8,620 nucleotides of DNA from Flavobacteriales bacterium UBA1958. Its GTDB lineage: Bacteria; Bacteroidota; Bacteroidia; Flavobacteriales_D; Sanyastnellaceae. Position 1 is the stretch's first letter. Every line of letters begins with the position of its first letter. Below are positions 1 to 5,519 of the stretch, in pieces. Under the pieces are notes generated by a model. It was not told the origin of the DNA and made no database searches. It saw only the letters and a list, made by a program, of their open reading frames with translations. A program made the translations under genes and the position numbers. The stretch covers positions 52,811-61,430 of the forward strand of contig DDEI01000016.1 of the NCBI GenBank assembly GCA_002336675.1. Reading direction: 5' to 3'.

Positions 1-1
1 A

Positions 2-1360
2 AAGAAAAAAAGTCAACCAAGAGAATGGGGAGAAGCTATTGTTTTCGCAGTAGTAGCAGCTACAGTAATTAGAACGTTCTTTTTCGAGGCCTTTACCATC
101 CCTACTGCTTCCATGGAAAGCAGCATGAATGTAGGTGACTACCTATTTGTGAGTAAAATGTCTTATGGGGCTAAAAGCCCAATGACGCCAATATCTATAC
201 CATTAGTTCACAATAGAATACCGGGGACACTGAACGATAGCTACGCAGATTGGTTTAAAATGCCCTACTTTAGAATGCCTGGTTTTGGAAACGTAGAGAG
301 AATGGATGCTATGGTATTTAATTATCCGCATGGAGATACTGCCATAGTAGATGACTTTTTAATGGGGCATGATTATCATTCCATTCTTACAGAGTCTGCT
401 ATATTCATGGCTGCTGATTCAAAAGAGTCCAACATGCGAGATAGAACCAGAGCCAATAACGCTCGAGCTCAATACTTAAGTAATCCGGAGAAGTACAGAA
501 GTATGGCGAGAGAAAGAATGGAAAAAGGGTTCGTCCCCTACTCTGGAATGACTGGTGTGAATCATAAAATTGGAGGTTTAAAAGTTAGACCTATAGATAA
601 AAGAGAACATTATATAAAGAGATGTACCGGACTTCCTGGAAATAAACTTGAAATAAAAAATCAAGTTATTCATATAGATGACGTGCCAATAGAAAATGCT
701 GAAAACACTCAGTTCTCTAATCTCCTCTATCTAAAAAACCCATTAACTCGATTAGAAGTAGCCGAAATTTTCGGACTTCACTCATGGTATCAAGTTAAAC
801 TAAGATCTCAGGGGATAGAAAGAAAGACTAACGACCGTTCTAAAGAATTCTTAATCACCTGCAGTAATAATTCAGTAGCCGAAATGAGAGCAAATTCCTC
901 AGTCGTAGACAGTGTAGTAAACAATATTGTTCCCGCAGGAAATGGTTATGGATTTTTAAAGATGTTTCCTAACTCAAATCTTGCACCATTTAATAAATGG
1001 AACATAGATAATTATGGGCCGGTAAACATTCCTGCTGAAGGAGAAGTAGTAAATCTTACCTTAGACAATGTGCCACTTTACAAGAGAATTATAGAAGCTT
1101 ATGAAGGAAACACCCTAGAGATTAAAGAAGGTAAGATCTTTATTAATGGCTCCGAATCTGACAGTTATACTATCAAGCAAAACTATTACTGGCTTATGGG
1201 GGACAACAGACATAACTCAGCGGATAGTCGCTTTTGGGGATTTGTTCCCGAAGACCACGTAGTAGGAAAAGCCGCATTTACCTGGATGAGCAGAACCAAT
1301 GCTAACGACCACTTCGAAACGGGATTTAGATGGGATAGGATGTTCAAAACAGTGAAATAA
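2..1360 (+). CDS. lepB: Signal peptidase I (leader peptidase), 5'-truncated by the window edge
   Basis: This membrane-bound serine protease (family S26) removes signal peptides from exported proteins on the periplasmic face of the inner membrane. The reading frame is open from base 2 and 452 residues are visible. It starts in a hydrophobic segment (visible residues about 11-27, EAIVFAVVAATVIRTFFF), the end of the N-terminal anchor. The catalytic Ser is in T-A-S-M (codon 110-112), and the general-base Lys is in Y-I-K-R-C-T-G-L-P-G (codon 617-619). Box E, G-D-N-R-H-N-S-A-D-S-R, lies at 1199-1231. The ATG at 113 is not the start, because it encodes the Met just after the catalytic Ser; the real start is left of the window. 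Long insertions lie between the family boxes, about 100 residues before the Lys box and about 170 before box E. This makes it much longer than the E. coli enzyme (about 324 residues), as is usual in Bacteroidota. The WbqC-family gene follows after one base. Function is highly confident. Confidence 0.96.
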   Translation, partial: KKKSQPREWGEAIVFAVVAATVIRTFFFEAFTIPTASMESSMNVGDYLFVSKMSYGAKSPMTPISIPLVHNRIPGTLNDSYADWFKMPYFRMPGFGNVERMDAMVFNYPHGDTAIVDDFLMGHDYHSILTESAIFMAADSKESNMRDRTRANNARAQYLSNPEKYRSMARERMEKGFVPYSGMTGVNHKIGGLKVRPIDKREHYIKRCTGLPGNKLEIKNQVIHIDDVPIENAENTQFSNLLYLKNPLTRLEVAEIFGLHSWYQVKLRSQGIERKTNDRSKEFLITCSNNSVAEMRANSSVVDSVVNNIVPAGNGYGFLKMFPNSNLAPFNKWNIDNYGPVNIPAEGEVVNLTLDNVPLYKRIIEAYEGNTLEIKEGKIFINGSESDSYTIKQNYYWLMGDNRHNSADSRFWGFVPEDHVVGKAAFTWMSRTNANDHFETGFRWDRMFKTVK

Positions 1361-1361
1361 A

Positions 1362-1976
1362 ATGAACTGTACCGTTCTTCCTATTTGTTCTTTTGGAAAT
1401 ATAAAATGGTGGAGCTTATTTTTAACCTCTAAAAATGTTACACTTAACGGTTATGAGAACTTTCAGAAACAAACTTGGAGAAACAGATATGATATTCAAG
1501 GAGCTAACGGGATTCAATCATTAACAATCCCTATTGCTAGAGAATCTGGGGTAAAGACCAAAACAAAAGACATACAGCTCTTCGATGAAACTCATTGGAA
1601 AAAAGTACACTGGAGAAGTATAAAAAGTGCTTATGGATCCAGCCCGTTTTGGATTTATTATTCAGATGCAATAAAGAATATGTACACCTCTGAGTTCACC
1701 ACTCTTTACGAGTTTAGCGTAAAATCTATAGAATTAATACTAAAGGAATTAGAACTCGAAAATGAATTACAAACAGCTCTTGAAAAACCAAATCAAGATG
1801 TTGATTTCTCTAAAGAGTTTAAACCCTCCAAATGTCATTTTAAAAACAAGCCTTACCTACAGGTATTCTCAGACAGATTTGAGTTTCAACCAAACTTGTC
1901 TATTCTAGACTTACTATTTAATCTAGGGCCAGAAACTGAACACTACTTAACTCAATTAACCCCACCAAAGATTTAG
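1362..1976 (+). CDS. WbqC-family protein
   Basis: This 204-residue protein of the WbqC-like family has no signal peptide or membrane segment and is probably cytosolic. The family is named after an O-antigen cluster gene, but its biochemical role is not established, so no function is assigned. The recognisable family features are an N-terminal P-I-C-S-F-G-N-I-K-W-W segment (residues 7-17), a Q-K-Q-T-W-R-N-R block (about 35-42) followed by L-T-I-P-I (54-58), and H-W-K-K-V-H-W-R-S-I-K-S-A-Y-G-S-S-P-F (about 78-96). The ATG is one base after the lepB stop, so the two genes are surely co-transcribed and probably translationally coupled. The lepB-wbqC order is common in Flavobacteria (established knowledge, recalled). 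No intrinsic terminator is evident after the stop codon. Confidence 0.85.
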   Translation: MNCTVLPICSFGNIKWWSLFLTSKNVTLNGYENFQKQTWRNRYDIQGANGIQSLTIPIARESGVKTKTKDIQLFDETHWKKVHWRSIKSAYGSSPFWIYYSDAIKNMYTSEFTTLYEFSVKSIELILKELELENELQTALEKPNQDVDFSKEFKPSKCHFKNKPYLQVFSDRFEFQPNLSILDLLFNLGPETEHYLTQLTPPKI

Positions 1977-2387
1977 ATGAATTATTAAGAAAGTTAATTG
2001 ACCTCTCTGAATTTCACTAAAATATCTTACAACTGATGAATTTTTAACTTGTAATTTAGAAAGTAATCTTAAATTTCATAAGCATCGCATGGTCACCACT
2101 ATAGGGTTCCAATCGATAAAAATGTTCTAAACTAGCCAAATAGAGTTATGGGTTATACGTAAAAATAAGTTCTGAATATTAGAATTAAAGAAGCACTGAA
2201 AATTACACCATTATATACTTAATAAACTTAGATAAAAGCACTTAACAACGAAAACGTAAAGCAAACGTTATAAATGAAGACACTCATATAAACAAACAGT
2301 AAGACCTTTAATCCTGGATGATAAAGTTAAACAAGCGTTGCAAAGCGAAAAAAATACTAATTATGCTAAATGACCTATGGAATTAAG
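1977..2387. other. Non-coding AT-rich spacer between the WbqC-family gene and the rpsP promoter
   Basis: About 410 bases with frequent stop codons in all frames. No ORF of convincing length, tRNA-like fold, strong hairpin with a T-run, or mobile-element end was seen on reading. A short repetition of AACG around 2246-2271 is the only local pattern noticed, and it is weak. The stretch may hold 3' untranslated sequence of the lepB operon and upstream DNA of rpsP. Confidence 0.6.
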
Positions 2388-2395
2388 TACCTTTG
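2388..2395 (+). promoter_or_regulatory. rpsP promoter, Bacteroidota -7 element TACCTTTG
   Basis: TACCTTTG matches the Bacteroidota primary sigma factor -7 consensus TAnnTTTG exactly. The -33 element is weak; TTATG at 2361-2365 with a 22-base spacer is the best candidate. The transcription start is predicted near 2401-2403, giving a leader of about 55 nt before the rpsP ATG at 2457. Confidence 0.7.
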
Positions 2396-2401
2396 CGCTC
2401 C

Positions 2402-2456
2402 CTTTATAAAAATAAATTAATTAACCGGGTTTAGGACCCTTATAAAATTATTAAAG
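2402..2456 (+). promoter_or_regulatory. rpsP 5' leader with a small GGGT/ACCC hairpin
   Basis: The predicted leader is very AT-rich except for one short inverted repeat, GGGT (2427-2430) and ACCC (2436-2439), with a TTAGG loop. No Shine-Dalgarno sequence is present; the bases before the ATG are A/T-rich (TTATTAAAG), as usual in this phylum. A ribosomal-protein leader RNA used for autoregulation by S16 is possible, but a 4-bp stem is weak evidence. Confidence 0.35.
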
Positions 2457-3278
2457 ATGGCAACTAAAATTAGATTGCAAAGACATGGAAAGAAAGGAAA
2501 ACCTTACTTCCACATTGTAGCGGCAGACTCTAGAGCTAAAAGAGACGGACGTTATATCGAAAGAATTGGAAATTACAATCCAAATACCAATCCTGCTACG
2601 ATAGAATTAGATTTTGATAGAGCTGTATATTGGCTTCAAGTAGGGGCTCAACCTACTGATACTGCAAAAGCAATTTTATCGTATAAAGGAGCTATTTATA
2701 AGAATCACTTATTAAAAGGAATCGCCAAAGGAGCGCTTACTGAAGATCAAGTGAATAAAAAATTCGATGCTTGGCTTTCTGAAAAAGAAGGAAAAGTACA
2801 AGCACAATTAGACTCAATCAAAAGTGCTGATGAAAAAGTAAAAGCTGATGTTTTTGCTGCTGAAAAAGCAATCAACGAAGAAAGAGCTAATTTAATAGCT
2901 GCTGCACAATCGGCACTAGCTGCTGACGCTGCTGCTGCTACTGAAGCCGCGGCTGCCGCTATCGCTGCAGAAAAAGCTGCAGCTGCTGCACCTGCTATTG
3001 TTGAAGAAGTTTCTGCTCCCGTTGAGGAAGTTGTAGCTGAAGCTCCTGCTGCTATTGAAGAAGTTGCGGTTCCTACTGAAGAGGTTGCTGCTCCTGCTGA
3101 AGAAGCTGTAGCTGAAGCTCCTGCTGCTATTGAAGAAGTTGATGCTCCTGCTGAAGAGGTTGTAGCTGAAACTCCTGCTGCTATTGAAGAAGTTGCGGTT
3201 CCTACTGAGGAGGTTGTAGCTGAAGCTCCTGCTGCTGAAGAAAAAGCTGAAGATTCATCAAAGGAAGAGAAAGCATAA
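2457..3278 (+). CDS. rpsP: 30S ribosomal protein bS16 with long repetitive Ala/Glu-rich C-terminal extension
   Basis: The S16 core spans residues 1 to about 85 and opens with M-A-T-K-I-R-L-Q-R-H-G, followed by the conserved P-Y-F-H-I-V-A-A-D-S-R and R-Y-I-E-R-I-G-N-Y-N-P blocks. S16 binds 16S rRNA early in 30S assembly. Bacterial S16 is usually 80-90 residues, and Flavobacteria commonly extend it, but here the protein reaches 273. Residues about 95-150 look helical and charged. Residues 148-179 are almost pure Ala with some Glu/Lys. From about 180 to 262 the tail repeats V-A-E-A-P-A-A-I-E-E-V units rich in Ala, Glu, Pro and Val, and it ends in an acidic/Lys segment (E-E-K-A-E-D-S-S-K-E-E-K-A). 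The tail is low-complexity, strongly acidic and probably disordered; its role is unknown. The reading frame is intact throughout. A strong terminator follows, so rpsP is probably mainly monocistronic. Confidence 0.96.
   Translation: MATKIRLQRHGKKGKPYFHIVAADSRAKRDGRYIERIGNYNPNTNPATIELDFDRAVYWLQVGAQPTDTAKAILSYKGAIYKNHLLKGIAKGALTEDQVNKKFDAWLSEKEGKVQAQLDSIKSADEKVKADVFAAEKAINEERANLIAAAQSALAADAAAATEAAAAAIAAEKAAAAAPAIVEEVSAPVEEVVAEAPAAIEEVAVPTEEVAAPAEEAVAEAPAAIEEVDAPAEEVVAETPAAIEEVAVPTEEVVAEAPAAEEKAEDSSKEEKA
3033..3236 (+). repeat. Tandem repeat inside rpsP (75, 54 and 54 bp units plus an 18-bp partial unit)
   Basis: Units begin with GTAGCTGAAGCTCCTGCTGCT-like sequence at 3033, 3108, 3162 and 3216 (the Ala codon after GTA at 3036, 3111, 3165 and 3219). 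The periods are 75, 54 and 54 bp, all multiples of three, so the frame is kept. The first unit is a 54-bp unit with an extra 21 bp (seven codons). Units alternate between a GCGGTTCCTACT version (first and third) and a GATGCTCCTGCT version (second). A more diverged copy precedes them at about 2989-3032. Near identity at the DNA level points to recent duplication or slippage. Confidence 0.9.
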
Positions 3279-3300
3279 ATAAAACTTTTATAAAAGGGCT

Positions 3301-3336
3301 AAAGCCGCTTTCTCAAAATGAAAGTGGCTTTTTTTT
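3301..3336 (+). terminator. Rho-independent terminator of rpsP
   Basis: The left arm AAAGCCGCTTTC (3301-3312) pairs over 12 bp, including one G-U pair, with GAAAGTGGCTTT (3320-3331) across a 7-nt loop (TCAAAAT). It is directly followed by a T-run, with eight T at 3329-3336. The site is 22 bases after the rpsP stop. It separates rpsP from rimM, which has its own promoter just downstream. Confidence 0.93.
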
Positions 3337-3365
3337 GACCTAGTTTTTATTAAAGATTTTGTAAT

Positions 3366-3373
3366 TAAATTTG
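3366..3373 (+). promoter_or_regulatory. rimM promoter, -7 element TAAATTTG
   Basis: TAAATTTG matches TAnnTTTG exactly. A T-rich stretch at 3344-3348 is a poor -33 candidate, about 17 bases upstream. The predicted start of transcription is about 3378-3381, on top of the rimM ATG at 3379. The element also covers the alternative GTG (3373), which argues against that GTG as a start codon. Confidence 0.6.
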
Positions 3374-3378
3374 TGCCC

Positions 3379-3909
3379 ATGAATAAAGAAGACTTATTCT
3401 ATCTTGGAAAAATTACCAAAATAGTCGGCTACAAAGGTGAAATCGCCATTTTCATGGATGTAGATTCCCCTGAGAACTACTTTAGTATTAAATCCATAAT
3501 AGTAGAGACTAAAAACACCCTTGTCCCCTTTTACTTCGATTGGATTCAGTTTAGAAAAGACCGCCATTTCAAGGCCAAACTTATAGGTGTAGATACAGAA
3601 GAACAATCACTCGCATTGGTTAATTCTGAATTATACCTACCCATTAACCAACTTCCTAAGCTCGAGGGAAACAAATTCTATTTTCATGAAATTATAGACT
3701 TTAAGGTTGTTGGACAAAATGAAGGAGAAATTGGATTAATTAAACGCGTAATAGACCTTCCTGCTAATCCATTATTTGAGGTGCTAAATGATTCTGGAGT
3801 AGAGATACTGGTACCGATGAATGACAATGTAATTCAGAAAGTAGATCGAGATGCTAAAACGATTTTTGTTATTTTACCAGAAGGCTTACTCGATTTGTAT
3901 TTATCCTAA
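3379..3909 (+). CDS. rimM: Ribosome maturation factor RimM (16S rRNA processing protein)
   Basis: RimM helps mature the 3' major (head) domain of the 30S subunit and binds ribosomal protein S19. The protein has 176 residues from the ATG at 3379, the usual family length. The N-terminal RimM barrel domain begins Y-L-G-K-I-T-K-I-V-G-Y-K-G-E-I, matching the family's G-K-I-x-x-x-x-G-x-x-G-E opening. The linker has L-Y-L-P and F-Y-F-H-E-I-I-D-F. The C-terminal PRC-barrel domain covers roughly residues 95-176 with G-x-I-G-L-I-K-R-V-I-D-L-P-A-N-P-L-F-E-V and the I-L-V-P-M-N-D family block, ending L-P-E-G-L-L-D-L-Y. A GTG at 3373 would add two residues but lies in the -7 promoter element, so ATG is preferred. 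It sits after rpsP, as in many bacteria, but with its own promoter; trmD does not follow here. Confidence 0.95.
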   Translation: MNKEDLFYLGKITKIVGYKGEIAIFMDVDSPENYFSIKSIIVETKNTLVPFYFDWIQFRKDRHFKAKLIGVDTEEQSLALVNSELYLPINQLPKLEGNKFYFHEIIDFKVVGQNEGEIGLIKRVIDLPANPLFEVLNDSGVEILVPMNDNVIQKVDRDAKTIFVILPEGLLDLYLS

Positions 3910-4482
3910 TACTTGTATCAATTCCAAAAGAATCCCCTCAGTTATTTAAAAAATTTTACTCATCCTACGCAAGATTTTTGCTTAAGGAAAAAGCTCTAAT
4001 AGTCCATTAGCATATAGCGATTAATCAAATTGCCTTTGCTGTTTATCAGATTATCAATTAACAGACATGCAGCACGCATTTGGTATTGCCGCCAATTCAA
4101 ATTTTGTATTAACCATAGCCAACTTATTCCTCGTTCCTTGAATACATGAAATCTCAAGTTTAGCCTCTCACTCGAAAGAGAAAGTAATACTGGTTGCTCG
4201 TATGAAGAAAAGAGCCCTGAACAAATGACCTTGACTTAAATATATTCTAGTTTTCAATAATTTGATACACTGCTTACTAAATGCTAACCAAAGTATCTTC
4301 CAGTATTCAATTCAGTAAAGAAAAACGAGTGCGATCCCTTTTCATGAAAGAGACATTGTGATACAAGTTAGAACAAATCAAATTAGACTCAGAGCCACAC
4401 TATCACATATAACAATATAAACCCAATTAATCAACTTTAAATTTCTTCTGTCTGTTAATACAAAAATACCACGAAAGAGGTA
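3910..4482. other. Non-coding AT-rich region between rimM and the DUF6607 operon
   Basis: About 570 bases with dense stop codons on both strands. No protein family, tRNA, CRISPR repeat or insertion-sequence end was recognised. The longest ATG-initiated stretches noticed are about 20-25 codons, for example 4067-4141 (+), which would encode a hydrophobic 24-residue peptide without a recognisable promoter. A weak GCAA/TTGC hairpin near 3969-3981 lacks a T-run, so no clear rimM terminator is seen. The region could hold a decayed gene or a small RNA, but nothing in it supports one. Confidence 0.55.
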
Positions 4483-4513
4483 TTGCCTATAGAGAGCCAT
4501 AAAGATACATTTG
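4483..4513 (+). promoter_or_regulatory. Promoter of the DUF6607-ankyrin-DUF2271-PepSY operon
   Basis: The -33 TTG is at 4483-4485, followed by a 20-base spacer and the -7 element TACATTTG at 4506-4513. This is a near-ideal Bacteroidota promoter. Transcription should start around 4518-4521, leaving a leader of about 88 nt. A 6-bp inverted repeat, AATACC (4465-4470) and GGTATT (4479-4484), overlaps the -33 element and may be a second regulator site. Confidence 0.78.
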
Positions 4514-4517
4514 TATT

Positions 4518-4542
4518 CTTATTTAGATTAAGTCTAAATAAG
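4518..4542. promoter_or_regulatory. Perfect palindromic operator on the transcription start
   Basis: CTTATTTAGA (4518-4527) and TCTAAATAAG (4533-4542) are exact reverse complements separated by TTAAG. The site starts five bases after the -7 element, so it covers the predicted +1 to about +22, a classic repression position. No T-run follows, so it is not a terminator. The TTAG...CTAA core resembles operators of DtxR-family metal-dependent repressors, and the general form also resembles Fur/Irr-type sites. The identity of the regulator is inference. Confidence 0.72.
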
Positions 4543-4608
4543 AGAGACTTGATCCTCCATCCTACATAGACATATGGAAAAAAACATTCACCACTTTAAA
4601 AAACACCT

Positions 4609-5517
4609 ATGCTTTACAAAACATTTTTAGCTATCCTGATTTCTATAGGATTTAATCTAACCGCTTATTCCCAAAACAACCAAAACCAAGATGCCGAAGC
4701 CATTAAGTCTATGTGCGGGTGTTTCCAAGTGACTTTCAACTTTGCTGAAACATTCACTTACTCAGTAGATTCGCTTTACCGTCCTTCTCGCACAGAAACC
4801 TCTTCAGCCCTAGAATACGCTCAATTAGTAGTAGATGAAGATGATAAAATATCTATTCAGCATATTTTACAAGTAGGCGACCCATCAGAACCATATATAG
4901 TGAAGCACTGGCGTCAAGATTGGCTTTACGAAAACACTGATTTCTACATGTACAACGCTGATAATAAATGGGAGTTTCAGAAAAAATCTAATAAAGAGGT
5001 GAAGGGCCAATGGACTCAGAAAGTATTCCAGGTAGACGATAGCCCTAGGTATGAAGGATCATCCACATGGGTGCATATAGACGGAAAAAGCTATTGGGAG
5101 AATACTACCAATGCACCACTTCCAAGAAGAGAATACACTACCAGAAGCGATTATAATTTAACGCTAAGAGGAAATAGGCATGAGATTACTGATATTGGAT
5201 GGGTTCATGATCAAGACAATAAGAAAATTATAAAATCTGTTAGTGAAGGGAATGTAATTCTAGCTGAAGAAAAAGGATTTAATACTTATGTCAGGGTAGA
5301 AAACAGCAGATGCCAGGGCGCTATAGACTGGTGGACGAATCACTATGAAAAATGGCAGCATGTTCGAAATAAGTGGACAGATGTCTATGGCAGAAACTCC
5401 GATTTGACTCTAGAAGAAAAGGTGGATAATAAAGCATTGTACAAGCACCTCTTTGCTGATGAATGTACGACGCAGAAAGATATCAATGAGATTATAGAAT
5501 CTTTTGTAAAGAACTAA
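4609..5517 (+). CDS. Exported DUF6607-family protein
   Basis: This 302-residue protein has a clear signal peptide (residues 1-21, M-L-Y-K then a hydrophobic core, ending A-Y-S before Q22), so it is probably periplasmic. It is recognised as DUF6607 from the S-M-C-G-C-F-Q-V-T-F-N-F-A-E-T-F block (residues 34-49) and the N-R-H-E-I-T-D-I-G-W-V-H-D-Q-D-N-K-K block (189-206). The mature protein has four cysteines: C36 and C38 in a C-x-C, C235 and C286. They could form disulfides or a metal site. It is unusually rich in Trp, including W241-W242, and has many His and Tyr. No enzymatic function is known for the family. It is the first gene of the operon, after the palindromic operator, and is followed two bases later by the ankyrin gene. 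A role linked to iron or electron transfer is inferred only from its neighbours. Confidence 0.82.
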   Translation: MLYKTFLAILISIGFNLTAYSQNNQNQDAEAIKSMCGCFQVTFNFAETFTYSVDSLYRPSRTETSSALEYAQLVVDEDDKISIQHILQVGDPSEPYIVKHWRQDWLYENTDFYMYNADNKWEFQKKSNKEVKGQWTQKVFQVDDSPRYEGSSTWVHIDGKSYWENTTNAPLPRREYTTRSDYNLTLRGNRHEITDIGWVHDQDNKKIIKSVSEGNVILAEEKGFNTYVRVENSRCQGAIDWWTNHYEKWQHVRNKWTDVYGRNSDLTLEEKVDNKALYKHLFADECTTQKDINEIIESFVKN

Positions 5518-5519
5518 CT

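Noticed and set aside
113..1360. ATG at 113 as the start of lepB
   Set aside because: It encodes the Met right after the catalytic Ser, and the frame is open upstream to base 2 with anchor-helix and active-site sequence. The start is outside the window.
2100..2125. GGTTCCAATC resembling a tRNA T-loop
   Set aside because: The flanking bases do not form a T-stem, and no acceptor, D or anticodon arms are found around it.
3033..3236. Tandem repeats as a possible CRISPR array
   Set aside because: The repeats are contiguous without unique spacers and encode an in-frame protein tail.
3394..3606. Minus-strand 70-codon ORF
   Set aside because: It lies wholly inside rimM on the opposite strand, resembles no known protein and has no promoter; it is a shadow of rimM.
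3373..3909. GTG at 3373 as the rimM start
   Set aside because: The GTG overlaps the TAAATTTG -7 element and lies upstream of the predicted transcription start. The ATG at 3379 gives a family-typical N-terminus.
4067..4141. 24-residue hydrophobic ORF in the rimM-DUF6607 spacer
   Set aside because: No TAnnTTTG promoter close upstream, no recognisable family and a length expected by chance.
4518..4542. Palindrome as an intrinsic terminator
   Set aside because: The arms are AT-rich and followed by AGAGAGACTT, not a T-run, and the site lies directly after a consensus -7 element.
4574..4630. Short 18-residue ORF overlapping the start of the DUF6607 gene out of frame
   Set aside because: Chance occurrence in an A-rich leader is likely, and no attenuator-like codon run or paired structure supports a leader peptide.
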